Assembly (NCBI GenBank): GCA_902780865.1
Contig: CACZHC010000033.1
Span: forward strand, 1 to 47,036
Source of the DNA: an uncultured bacterium
GTDB lineage: Bacteria; Verrucomicrobiota; Kiritimatiellia; RFP12; UBA1067
DNA: 47,036 nucleotides
Reading direction: 5' to 3'
This document shows positions 16,931 to 24,725 of the stretch, piece after piece. Each line of letters starts with the position of its first letter. The first letter of the stretch is position 1. Made by a program: the position numbers and the translations under genes. Below the pieces are notes generated by a model, which saw nothing but the letters and a program-made list of their open reading frames with translations, was not told the origin of the DNA and did not search any database.

Positions 16931-17004
16931 TGGAGGTGGGTAGCGGAGTCGAACCGCTGTAGGCGGATTTGCAGTCCGCTACCTAACCGCTCGGCCAACC
17001 CACC
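16931..17004 (-). tRNA. tRNA-Cys (anticodon GCA), CCA encoded
   Basis: Cloverleaf with a 7-bp acceptor stem (GGTGGGT/ACCCACC), anticodon stem GCGGA/TCCGC around loop CTGCAAA, T-arm AGCGG-TTCGACT-CCGCT, discriminator U and an encoded CCA. The GCA anticodon and U73 both fit cysteine. It lies between the YhcH-family gene and the membrane protein gene, on the same strand. Confidence 0.96.
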
Positions 17005-17015
17005 TATGGTTTGAA

Positions 17016-17045
17016 CCAAACTGAGATATAGTATATCAGTTTTGG
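17016..17045 (-). promoter_or_regulatory. Palindrome spanning the tRNA-Cys promoter
   Basis: CCAAACTGA and TCAGTTTTGG arms (one-base bulge) enclose GATATACT (17030-17037 on the minus strand), an extended -10 box 25 nt before the tRNA. It could be an operator over the promoter, or a terminator for the YhcH-family gene whose stop is 11 bp away. Confidence 0.5.
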
Positions 17046-17055
17046 CCCGCGACTG

Positions 17056-17517
17056 TCAATAGAGCACCTTGACGATTGCCTTGCGGACGCGGGTGCCGGG
17101 GACATCGGTATGGCACGGGGCATGGGCGACGAACGGCTCGAAGATGATGCACTCGCCGGGCTTTACTGGCTGCATCGGGCATTTGGCGTCGAAAAGCGCG
17201 CCATCGCCCTTCTCGTCGAAGGGGCCGTTTGCGACTTCCTCGGGGAGATCGGGGACGCCAAAGAGCTCAGTGCCAGTGATCGGCGCCTGGACGTCGACGT
17301 AGCGCTTGTGGAACTCGGGACGCTGAACTTCGCCGATGGGCTTCAAGTCGTTCTCGCAGATTATCGCGTAGCAGCGGTCGCCGTCGATCTCCTGCCTGCC
17401 GAGCGGCAGGTCCTTGAGATCGGGCCTACGCAAAAACTCGAACGCCTTTGCGTACTTCTCCCCGAGCGCCGCTACCGCGGCATCGTCGTCTATCCTGATG
17501 AGCTTGGCGTTGTTCAT
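17056..17517 (-). CDS. YhcH/YjgK/YiaL family cupin
   Basis: 153-residue member of the YhcH/YjgK/YiaL (DUF386) family, a cupin-like fold often encoded with sialic acid, gulonate or other sugar catabolism genes and thought to act as a sugar anomerase or isomerase. Seen: LPLGRQEIDGDRCYAI, FHKRYVDVQAPITG with the His of the metal site, and KPGECIIFEPFVAHAP with a second conserved His. Length matches the family. An AGGAGGACAAGAC precedes the ATG at 17517. It follows the NYN-nuclease gene on the same strand. The exact sugar is not predictable. Confidence 0.9.
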   Translation of the reverse strand: MNNAKLIRIDDDAAVAALGEKYAKAFEFLRRPDLKDLPLGRQEIDGDRCYAIICENDLKPIGEVQRPEFHKRYVDVQAPITGTELFGVPDLPEEVANGPFDEKGDGALFDAKCPMQPVKPGECIIFEPFVAHAPCHTDVPGTRVRKAIVKVLY

Positions 17518-17536
17518 GTCTTGTCCTCCTTTTTTG

Positions 17537-18046
17537 TCACGAAGCGAAAATGCGCTTCACTTCCTTTTTGAAGTCCTTGTCGTCCGTGCGCACTTCGATA
17601 CGCCGAATATCGCCGCGGAAGCGCGCCATCTTGAGAAAGTCGCAGATGAACTTGTCGGCGCGATGCGCGCCTACGCCGCCGGTGTAGGATACACGCACCC
17701 TTCCGTCGACGGACGACGACGCGCGCGGCCCGTCGAGGACGATCCACACGAAATCAGACGGATGCTCCGCGACATGCGCCTTCGCCTGCGCAACAAGCTC
17801 GGCACGGTCCTTCGCGACTTTGTTCGCGCCAAGGATCATGTTCCAGCCGTCGACGATGACGAGCCGTCCGTCAGGCGGGAGCGCCGCGAGGTCGTTCGCA
17901 GCGAGGACGGCGAGGTCGAAGTGCGCGAAGAGCATTTCGTTCTCGGTCTTGAGCCGAAGGTTTTCGGCGGCAGCCTTCGTGAGCGCCGTCTGGAGCTCTC
18001 TGACGCGCACGAGCCGCGCCGCCTCGATCATGTCCTGTGCATTCAA
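17537..18046 (-). CDS. NYN/YacP-like PIN-fold ribonuclease
   Basis: 169 residues. The C-terminal two-thirds form a NYN domain: VIVDGWNMI (near 83-91) with the first acidic residue, WIVLDGPRA, YTGGVGAHRADKFICDF with the central Asp, and VRTDDKDFKKEV. These are the acidic positions of YacP-type nucleases that act on rRNA or mRNA. The first 65 residues are a predicted helical, coiled-coil-like segment (RVRELQTALTKAAAENLRLKTE), an extra part compared with minimal YacP. It overlaps the prmC end by 4 nt, so it belongs to a translation-related operon. Confidence 0.82.
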   Translation of the reverse strand: MNAQDMIEAARLVRVRELQTALTKAAAENLRLKTENEMLFAHFDLAVLAANDLAALPPDGRLVIVDGWNMILGANKVAKDRAELVAQAKAHVAEHPSDFVWIVLDGPRASSSVDGRVRVSYTGGVGAHRADKFICDFLKMARFRGDIRRIEVRTDDKDFKKEVKRIFAS

Positions 18047-18903
18047 GAGATCACCCCCGATGCATAGCGGTCGTGGCCGGCAAAGTCCTTTTCTATCTTC
18101 ACTTCGCCAAAGCCGTAGTCGGCCATGAGCTTCGCAAGCGCCGCGCCCTGGCCCTCGCCTATCTCGAAGAACACCGCCCCGCCCGGCTTCAGTATGTTGA
18201 GGGCGTCGCCGAGATAGCGGTCGTAGAAGTCGAGCCCCGAAACGCCGCCATCGAGCGCGAGTCGCGGCTCGTAGTCGCGGACGCGCGGATCAAGCGTGTC
18301 GCAGACGGCGCTTTCGATATACGGCGGGTTGGAAACTATCACGTCGACGCACTCCGGTTCGTCGAAGTCGTCAAGCCCGTCGGCGACGGCGAACTTCACC
18401 CTGTCCGCAAGTCCGCACTTCGCGGCGTTCTCCTGCGCGAGAGCGATTGCGTCCTCCGAGACGTCCGTCCCGAGAAACGCCGCGTCGCCCTTGAACTCCT
18501 GCGCGAGCGAAAGGACTATCGCGCCAGTGCCTGTGCCGACATCGACGACCACTGGCACACCGCCGTTCGTTCGGCTCTCAAGATACTTCAAGACGCGAGT
18601 GACAAGCTCCTCCGTCTCGGGGCGGGGAATGAGCGCGCGACGGTCGCACTTGAGCGTGAGGTGGCGGAAATCCCACTCGCCTATGACGTACTGGACCGGT
18701 TCGCCGTTAGCAAGGCGCGCCATTCCGCGCCGCATCGCCTCGAGCCATTTCTCGGGAACCTCCTTCTCGAGATGCGCGGCAAGTGTGCCGCGCCCCGTCT
18801 TGAGGAGCCGTGCGGCGAGAAGCTCGGCCGCCACCTGCGGGTCAGGGACGGCCTTCGCCTGAAGATAGGCGCCCGCCTTGGCAATCGTCTCACGCCAAGT
18901 CAT
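18043..18903 (-). CDS. prmC: Release factor glutamine N5-methyltransferase PrmC
   Basis: SAM-dependent methylation of the GGQ glutamine of RF1/RF2. The 286-residue protein has the helical N-terminal domain, YVIGEWDFRHL, LIPRPETEELV, the SAM loop VDVGTGTGAIVLSLA (near 120-134) and the signature SNPPYIES (near 189-196). Length is normal. It lies 12 nt after the esterase gene and overlaps the NYN gene. The prfA gene, often next to prmC, is not in the window. Confidence 0.94.
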   Translation of the reverse strand: MTWRETIAKAGAYLQAKAVPDPQVAAELLAARLLKTGRGTLAAHLEKEVPEKWLEAMRRGMARLANGEPVQYVIGEWDFRHLTLKCDRRALIPRPETEELVTRVLKYLESRTNGGVPVVVDVGTGTGAIVLSLAQEFKGDAAFLGTDVSEDAIALAQENAAKCGLADRVKFAVADGLDDFDEPECVDVIVSNPPYIESAVCDTLDPRVRDYEPRLALDGGVSGLDFYDRYLGDALNILKPGGAVFFEIGEGQGAALAKLMADYGFGEVKIEKDFAGHDRYASGVIS

Positions 18904-18915
18904 AAAGTTCCCACA

Positions 18916-19713
18916 TCAAAGACTACTTGCCTTTTTCTGCTTGAAAAACCAATTGAGCACTTCCGCGTCGCCATAGGTCCTGCCCCAGACATTGTGCCCC
19001 GCATCGGGATATTCGCGGTAGTGTGCATTCGAACCGGCAGCCCAGAGCGCGGCCGCCATGTTGCGCGAACGGCACACAGGGACCGCGCCGTCTGCGCTAC
19101 CGTGGAAAATCCAAATCGGGACTTTCGAAATCTTCTGCGCCTGCGCGACGTCGCCGCCACCGCATATCGGCATCGCGGCGGCGAACACATCGGGTCGACG
19201 GCTCAGAAGATCCCAAGTGCCGTAGCCGCCCATCGAAATCCCGGTGACATAGACGCGGGACGCGTCAATCGCCGGATCGGCAAGCTGCTTGTCGACAAGC
19301 TCCATGAGAAGCGCCATCGTCTCAGACGGCTCCGCCGGCATCGCATGGCCCTTCGCGTTCCAGTCGACCTCGACCCAGCGCTTGCCGTTCGGGACCTGCC
19401 CGGCGACAAGCCGAAAACCCTTCTCGTGCGCGTCCATCCACCGCACTAGCTCGCCGACTCCGTGAACAAGCTGCGCAACGTTGTTGGTACCGCGCTCACC
19501 GGCGCCGTGCAGGAAGAGGACGAGGGGGACGCGACTCCCATCCTCCGGCATCTTCTCGGCCAAGCGGTAGCGGAACACTTTCCCTTCCGCGCCGACGAAC
19601 TCCTTGGCCTGGGTGCGCTCCTTAATGTCGCCCAGGCGGTCGGGTTTCGCTTCCACCGAGAGGGCGCAACATGCAGCCGCTACGGCTGCGACAACGACAA
19701 GCTTCTTGTTCAT
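18916..19713 (-). CDS. Secreted alpha/beta-hydrolase esterase (CE1/PHB-depolymerase-like)
   Basis: 265 residues with a Sec signal peptide (about 1-22, ending VEA). Catalytic features of the feruloyl/acetyl-esterase type: VLFLHGAGERG oxyanion region, nucleophile elbow GISMGGYG with Ser160, an Asp candidate in HGSADGAVPV and a His in AGHNVWG. Likely removes acyl groups from plant polysaccharides in the periplasm or outside, but the acyl group is not determined. AAGGAAACTCGCC precedes the ATG, and a GGTATACT box is at 19766-19773. Confidence 0.85.
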   Translation of the reverse strand: MNKKLVVVAAVAAACCALSVEAKPDRLGDIKERTQAKEFVGAEGKVFRYRLAEKMPEDGSRVPLVLFLHGAGERGTNNVAQLVHGVGELVRWMDAHEKGFRLVAGQVPNGKRWVEVDWNAKGHAMPAEPSETMALLMELVDKQLADPAIDASRVYVTGISMGGYGTWDLLSRRPDVFAAAMPICGGGDVAQAQKISKVPIWIFHGSADGAVPVCRSRNMAAALWAAGSNAHYREYPDAGHNVWGRTYGDAEVLNWFFKQKKASSL

Positions 19714-19765
19714 GGCGAGTTTCCTTGTTATGAGTCGCTATTGCTCTTATGCTTTTGTACTGGAC

Positions 19766-19773
19766 AGTATACC
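19766..19773 (-). promoter_or_regulatory. Extended -10 element of the esterase operon
   Basis: GGTATACT on the minus strand, 52 nt before the esterase ATG. Confidence 0.5.
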
Positions 19774-19820
19774 ATAAAATCGGCAAAAAGAGTCAGGTCA
19801 TTGCTTCTGGCGGGAGTCCT

Positions 19821-20990
19821 TCAGCGGTAGTCCGCCGCGGCAATTGCGCCAGGCCCTTTTGCCGCGCGGCGGAAGGCGCTCATCGACATCGCAAAGCGCT
19901 TCTTGAAGAGGTTCTTGAGGTAGTTGGGGTTGGAGTATCCGCAGGCTGCGGCGATCGAGTCCATCTTCTCGCGCGTTTCCCGGAGGCGCCGCTTCACCTC
20001 GTCGAGACGACGCTCGGTTATCGCCTGCAGGATGCTTCGCTTCTGCAACTCGCGGAACCTGAGGTCGGCGAGACGGCGCGAACACTTGAGGTGCCGCACG
20101 ACGTCTTCGACGCCTATCCCCTCGAGCGCATGGCGGTCGATGTAGACTACCGCCTTCTGGACGAGGCGGCCAGCGCTCGAAAGCTCGCAAGTCGACTCGC
20201 GGCGAACGACTTCCTTTATGTCCGCGAGAAGGACGCAGGAGTCAGGGCCTGCGCCGCGCATCATCGAGTCAAGCGTCTCCGCCGCAAGGTAGCCCTCCCC
20301 CTCGAAGTCAGGCATCACCGACGAAAGCCGAGGGTGCGTGTTTTCGCAGATAAGCGTGTCGTTGTCTACGCCGAGCACGGCGATGTCCTGCGGAACTCTT
20401 ACCCTCTTCGAAGACAGCAGCTTAAGGAGGTCGTTCGCACGGTCGTCGTAGGCCGCAAAGACGGCGGCGGGGCGCTTTAGCTTCAGTGCCTCTGACGGGT
20501 CGAAAAGCTCATCGCACCAGATGCCGTTGTCCTTGAGCGCCTTCCTGTACGCCTTGAATCTCGCAAGGTCCCAGTCAAGCATCCCTTCGGAATGGAGAAA
20601 CGCATACGACCTGGCGACGCCCTGCCCCATGAAATACTGCGCCGCCGCGTAGCCGATCTTCTCGCCGGAGTTGCGTATCGTAACTAAGTTCCTCTCGCGC
20701 CGTTCAAGAGGAGCGGAACGGATGTCCATCACTATCGTGGGCGTAGAGACGTCCGCAAGCGGAACTACCGATTCCTCTGTCTCTGGAATGGAGACTATGA
20801 AACCGTCAGTTCCAACCGATACGGCCTTCTCGACTAACTCGCACGTAAGCTCCGCCCGCGTACGAACAAGCGTGACGTCCCAAGGCGAATCGTCAGGGTA
20901 TCGCTCGCTAAGGTAGCGGAAAATTCCGGCGAGCTTGTTCTGCCCCGCGACGCCGGCCATTTTCAGCGCGATGAACACCTTTTTCTTCAT
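19821..20990 (-). CDS. XylR-type AraC family transcriptional regulator
   Basis: 389 residues from the ATG at 20990 (MKKKVFIALKMAG); the longer upstream frame crosses the shared promoter. N-terminal two-thirds form a LacI/periplasmic-binding-like sugar sensor (VSIPETEESVVP, YFMGQGVARSYAFLHSEG, AVFAAYDDRANDLL, ILGVDND-type motif VLGVDNDTLICENTHPRLSSV). C-terminal AraC helix-turn-helix pair ends with DSIAAACGYSNPNYLKNLFKKRF. This layout is that of XylR, which senses xylose and activates xylan genes. Divergent from the dehydratase-GH10 operon, and direct repeats sit between them, so it is the likely activator. A GGTATGAT box lies at 20998-21005. Ligand inferred from neighbours. Confidence 0.9.
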   Translation of the reverse strand: MKKKVFIALKMAGVAGQNKLAGIFRYLSERYPDDSPWDVTLVRTRAELTCELVEKAVSVGTDGFIVSIPETEESVVPLADVSTPTIVMDIRSAPLERRERNLVTIRNSGEKIGYAAAQYFMGQGVARSYAFLHSEGMLDWDLARFKAYRKALKDNGIWCDELFDPSEALKLKRPAAVFAAYDDRANDLLKLLSSKRVRVPQDIAVLGVDNDTLICENTHPRLSSVMPDFEGEGYLAAETLDSMMRGAGPDSCVLLADIKEVVRRESTCELSSAGRLVQKAVVYIDRHALEGIGVEDVVRHLKCSRRLADLRFRELQKRSILQAITERRLDEVKRRLRETREKMDSIAAACGYSNPNYLKNLFKKRFAMSMSAFRRAAKGPGAIAAADYR

Positions 20991-20997
20991 GGCGAAT

Positions 20998-21005
20998 ATC
21001 ATACC
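20998..21005 (-). promoter_or_regulatory. Extended -10 element of the XylR-type regulator gene
   Basis: GGTATGAT on the minus strand, 7 nt before the ATG; no ribosome-binding site follows, so a leaderless mRNA is likely. Confidence 0.5.
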
Positions 21006-21008
21006 ATA

Positions 21009-21041
21009 TTTTTTGCCGAAAATGTGTGGTTTTTTTGCCGA
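21009..21041 (+). promoter_or_regulatory. Direct-repeat operator between the regulator and the dehydratase operon
   Basis: Two exact TTTTTTGCCGA copies (21009-21019 and 21031-21041) are spaced 22 bp start to start, two helical turns, as expected for an AraC-type dimer. A reversed TTTGCCG lies at 21061-21068. The downstream copy ends about 9 bp before the expected -35 region; the promoter has TACAAT at 21073-21078 but no good -35, which suits activation. Confidence 0.65.
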
Positions 21042-21087
21042 TTTAAGTATAGCGCTGAAAACGGCAAATTGATACAATAGTCGCATC

Positions 21088-22410
21088 ATGAACATCAACA
21101 AGATCAATCCGTCCACTCTCAAGATCACAGACATGCGATTTGCCGACATCGACGGCGCGCCAAAGCGCTGCACGCTGATGAAGCTCTACACGAACCAGGG
21201 GCTTGTCGGCTACGGCGAAGTGCGCGACGCAAGTTCGCGTACGTACGCCGCGATGCTGAAGTCGCGCATCCTTGGCGAGAACCCCTGCAACGTCGAGAAG
21301 ATCTTCCGCCGCATCAAGCAGTTCGGCGGCGACTCGCGTCAGGCGGGCGGCGTCTGCGCGGTGGAGCTTGCGTGCTGGGACCTCTGCGGCAAGGCGTGGG
21401 GTCTCCCCGTGTGGCAGCTCCTCGGCGGCAAGTGGCGCGACGAGATTCGCTGCTATTGCGACACCGACTCGGAGGGCGGAGGGCGCGATATGGGCGCCGC
21501 CTTGAAAGAGCGCATGAAGATGGGCTTCACCTTCCTCAAGATGGATCTCGGCATCGAACTTCTCACGAACGTCAAGAATGCGCTTATCGCGCCGCTCGGC
21601 TATCTCGAGTACATGAGGAAGATGAAGCACGTCGTCCAGACGCCGCATGGTTCGATCGACCCGCGGTCTATGCGCGGCGAGGCGTTCGAGCTTTTCACTA
21701 CGGCGCACGGCCATACGGGAATCCACATCACCGAGACAGGGCTCGACTACCTGGAGAAATATATGGCGGACGTCCGAGAAGTCATCGGCTGGGAAGTGCC
21801 GATTGCGATCGACCACCTCGGGCACATCCCATACGAGGACTGCGTGCAGCTTCTCAGGCGTCTCGAGAAATACCACCTCTCGTGGGCGGAAGACGTTCTT
21901 CCCTGGCGCAACACTGAACAATGGAAACAGCTTCACGCCGCAACGACGACTCCGCTCGGCACAGGCGAAGATATCTACTTGAAGGAGGATTTCAAGCCCC
22001 TTCTCGAGTCGCACGCGCTCGCGGTAGTCCATCCCGATCTCCTCACCTGCGGCGGCATAATGGAGACGAAAAAAGTCGGCGACATGGCCGAGGACTACGG
22101 CGTGCAGATGAACATCCACATGGCCGAATCTCCGATTGCCTGCCTTGCGGCGGTGCACGCCGCGGCCGCGACGCGGAACTTCATGGCGCTTGAACTCCAC
22201 TCGGTCGACGTGCCGTGGTGGGGCGACCTCGTAAAGCCTGCCCTTTCGTACAAGGGCGGATTCATCAAGGTCCCGACGAAACCGGGCCTTGGCATCGACG
22301 AGCTGAACGAAAAGCTTATAAAGAAGCAGGCTTGCAAGGACTTCCCGCCGCCGTGGAATTCCACGAAGGAATGGGACAAGGAATGGTCCAACGACCGCCG
22401 CTGGAGCTGA
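21088..22410 (+). CDS. Enolase-superfamily acid-sugar dehydratase (mandelate racemase/muconate lactonizing type)
   Basis: 440 residues. The capping domain is followed by a TIM barrel with K151 in FLKMD, metal ligands Asp242 (AIDHLG), Glu268 (WAEDV) and Glu294 (GTGEDIY), and a His344 (NIHMAESP)/Asp317 (HPDLLTCGG) dyad. This is the arrangement of mandelate racemase-subgroup dehydratases acting on aldonates or uronate-derived acids. Only 9 nt separate the TACAAT box and the ATG, and no ribosome-binding site is visible. It is first in an operon with GH10 xylanase, SDR, transporter and aldolase, so it likely dehydrates an acid sugar from plant polysaccharide to a 2-keto-3-deoxy acid. Exact substrate unknown. 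Confidence 0.88.
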   Translation: MNINKINPSTLKITDMRFADIDGAPKRCTLMKLYTNQGLVGYGEVRDASSRTYAAMLKSRILGENPCNVEKIFRRIKQFGGDSRQAGGVCAVELACWDLCGKAWGLPVWQLLGGKWRDEIRCYCDTDSEGGGRDMGAALKERMKMGFTFLKMDLGIELLTNVKNALIAPLGYLEYMRKMKHVVQTPHGSIDPRSMRGEAFELFTTAHGHTGIHITETGLDYLEKYMADVREVIGWEVPIAIDHLGHIPYEDCVQLLRRLEKYHLSWAEDVLPWRNTEQWKQLHAATTTPLGTGEDIYLKEDFKPLLESHALAVVHPDLLTCGGIMETKKVGDMAEDYGVQMNIHMAESPIACLAAVHAAAATRNFMALELHSVDVPWWGDLVKPALSYKGGFIKVPTKPGLGIDELNEKLIKKQACKDFPPPWNSTKEWDKEWSNDRRWS

Positions 22411-22442
22411 TCTGCAAACGACAAAACACGAAAGGACACGAA

Positions 22443-23984
22443 ATGAAGATGGCCGCCCAGGCGGAATTCAAGGTCGACCGCGCGGCGATGAGCGAGAAGT
22501 ACTGGAGCATCTGGAACGACGAAGTCCAGGCGAAAATCGACGCCGACATCGAGCGAAACCGCAAGGCGGATGCAACGTTCGAAGTCGCGGCTCCCGACGG
22601 CGCGGAGGTGAAAGTCGAGCAGATCGGCCACGCCTTCCGATTCGGCGCGCACATCTTCAACTACGACCAGCTTGGGCGCGACGAGTGGAACGCCGCCTAC
22701 AAGGCGAGCTACGGCGAGGGCGGGATATTCAACCAGGCGACCGTCGCGTTCTACTGGAATCGGTACGAACCGGTCCCCGGTCGTCTCCGCGCCGGCGGAG
22801 ACTACGAGGACACCGCGCGGTTCTGGAACTCGCTTTCGCGCGAAGAGGCGATGGAACATCCTTTCTGGCGTCGTCCCGCGGCAGGGCCGGTGATCGACTT
22901 CCTCAAGGCTAGCGATGTCGCAATTCATGGCCACATCCTCATCTGGGGCAGCGCGAAACCTGACTGGATCTACGACTGGTACTGCCCCGAGGGCGAAAAG
23001 CGGAAGTTCGACGAGCTCGGGATCCCACGCCATTCGTCGAAAAACGTTCCCGCGACAGGAAACTGGTCCGGCGGATACAACATCTTCTGGCGCAATTGCT
23101 GGAACAAGGCGTACGACCGCGCCAGCGAGCGAGAACTCGCCGAGATGGCCCCGACGTTCACCAAGGAGATGCGCCGTCTTTTCCGCAAGCGCGTCTTTGA
23201 CGTGGCCTCGGCGTTCGGCGACGTCGTCGACAGCTGGGATGTCGTGAACGAATCTTCGAAAGACTGGACGAGGTACCGCAAGTCGCGCACCGAACTCCCC
23301 GTCTGGAAGAGCGTCTACGGCCTGATGCCAGGCGACTATCCGCTCCACGCGCTTCTTGACGCGAAGGAGGCATTCCCCGCCAAGGCCAATCTCGCCATCA
23401 ACGACTACAACATCTGCCCCGACTTCCTCGCGCAAGTGAAAGACCTTGACGACGAAGGCGCGAAGATCGACATCGTCGGCTGCCAGATGCATCTCTTCAA
23501 CACGAACGACTGCATGCGCCTTGCGCTTGGAGAGACCGGCATCAGCTGGATATCGACGCCAGCCGACATCCGTGGCCGCCTCGACATGATGGCGAAGACA
23601 GGCCGTCCGCTGCATGTCTCCGAGGTGACGATCACATCGCCTGGCGCCGACGACCGCAGCCGCATGATACAGGCGGTCCTGACGCGCAACATCTACCGCG
23701 CGTGGTTCTCCCATCCAAAGACAATGGGCATCACCTGGTGGAACACGGTTGACGGCGGCGGCGTCAAGGGCGAGCCGCTTGTCTCCGGGCTTTTCACGAC
23801 CGACTTGAAGCACAAGCCCGCATACGACGCGCTCGACGACCTCATCAACCGCGAGTGGAAGACCAAGACGACCGCGAAGGCGGCCGGCGGCAAAGTCTCG
23901 TTCCGCGGCTTCAAGGGGCGCTACCGCCTTTCGTGGAAGGACACCGAGGGCAAAGATCGCAGCAAGTTCGTCGAGGTCAAGTGA
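22443..23984 (+). CDS. GH10 endo-beta-1,4-xylanase without signal peptide
   Basis: 513 residues from the ATG at 22443, preceded by AAAGGA. GH10 retaining xylanase fold: GHAFRFGAHIF with the substrate-binding region, HGHILIWG (near 159-166), acid/base Glu270 in WDVVNES, INDYNI, and nucleophile candidate Glu394 in HVSEVTI, then GITWWNTVDGGG. An N-terminal 60-residue beta-rich segment (FEVAAPDGAEVKVEQ) precedes the barrel. There is no signal peptide, so the protein is predicted cytoplasmic, acting on imported xylo-oligosaccharides, unlike most xylanases. It sits 32 nt after the dehydratase. The nucleophile strand VSEV departs from the usual TELD, so specificity may be shifted. Confidence 0.9.
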   Translation: MKMAAQAEFKVDRAAMSEKYWSIWNDEVQAKIDADIERNRKADATFEVAAPDGAEVKVEQIGHAFRFGAHIFNYDQLGRDEWNAAYKASYGEGGIFNQATVAFYWNRYEPVPGRLRAGGDYEDTARFWNSLSREEAMEHPFWRRPAAGPVIDFLKASDVAIHGHILIWGSAKPDWIYDWYCPEGEKRKFDELGIPRHSSKNVPATGNWSGGYNIFWRNCWNKAYDRASERELAEMAPTFTKEMRRLFRKRVFDVASAFGDVVDSWDVVNESSKDWTRYRKSRTELPVWKSVYGLMPGDYPLHALLDAKEAFPAKANLAINDYNICPDFLAQVKDLDDEGAKIDIVGCQMHLFNTNDCMRLALGETGISWISTPADIRGRLDMMAKTGRPLHVSEVTITSPGADDRSRMIQAVLTRNIYRAWFSHPKTMGITWWNTVDGGGVKGEPLVSGLFTTDLKHKPAYDALDDLINREWKTKTTAKAAGGKVSFRGFKGRYRLSWKDTEGKDRSKFVEVK

Positions 23985-24015
23985 AGACATTCTGCACACA
24001 CGGAAAGGAAATGAC

Positions 24016-24720
24016 ATGTTAAAGGAAAAGTTTGATCTCACCGGAAAGATCGCCCTCGTCACCGGGTCGACGCGCGGAATCGGCAAGGCGATAGGCGACG
24101 CGCTCGAGGAATACGGCGCAAAGGTAATCCGCCACAACACGAAAGTGTGCGACCTCTCCGACACCGCCGCAATCGAAGCGTTCTTCGCGAAGCTCGAGGC
24201 GGAGGGAACAATGCCCGACATCCTCGTCGCGAACGCATCCGTCCAGGAAAAGATTCCGTGGGCCGAGTTTCCGATGGACGAGGCGCGCAGGGAGGTGCAG
24301 GTGAACTTCCTCGCAACATTGCGGATGTTCCAGCTCTGCCACCCGAAGATGAAGGCACAGAAATGGGGACGCCTTATTGTCGTAGGTTCCGTGAACGAAC
24401 GCCGTCCTCATCCCGACATGTGCGTCTACGCCGCGACGAAGTCGGCACAGGAAAACCTCGTCAGGGGAATCGCGCGGCAGGTCGCGGCCGAGGGAATCAC
24501 AGTAAACAACCTCTGCCCGGGAGTCTTCTACACCGACAGAAACAAGGAATGCCTCGCAGATCCCGTGTACGGCCCGAAGGTGACGGCGGCAATTCCGATG
24601 CACGACTACGCGATGCCCGAGGACGCGGCTGGAACCGCCCTTCTCCTCGCATCCGACGCAGGGCGCTACATCACAGGCGCGACAATCATGATCGACGGCG
24701 GACTCTCAATCCCGGGTTAA
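24016..24720 (+). CDS. Short-chain dehydrogenase/reductase
   Basis: 234-residue classical SDR. Cofactor loop TGSTRGIGKAIG, NAS motif in LVANASVQ, catalytic Ser in VVGSVNERR, and Tyr138/Lys142 in YAATKSAQ. C-terminal segment TGATIMIDGGLS is typical. AAGGAAATGAC precedes the ATG. In this operon it probably oxidises or reduces the keto-deoxy acid or a sugar acid made by the dehydratase. Short loops near the substrate site do not allow a specific assignment. Confidence 0.92.
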   Translation: MLKEKFDLTGKIALVTGSTRGIGKAIGDALEEYGAKVIRHNTKVCDLSDTAAIEAFFAKLEAEGTMPDILVANASVQEKIPWAEFPMDEARREVQVNFLATLRMFQLCHPKMKAQKWGRLIVVGSVNERRPHPDMCVYAATKSAQENLVRGIARQVAAEGITVNNLCPGVFYTDRNKECLADPVYGPKVTAAIPMHDYAMPEDAAGTALLLASDAGRYITGATIMIDGGLSIPG

Positions 24721-24725
24721 CAAAA

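Noticed and set aside
22095-24221. 708-codon open frame on the minus strand across the dehydratase and GH10 genes
   Set aside because: Antisense shadow of GC-rich genes; Arg/Ala/Val-rich with no family motifs and no ribosome-binding site.
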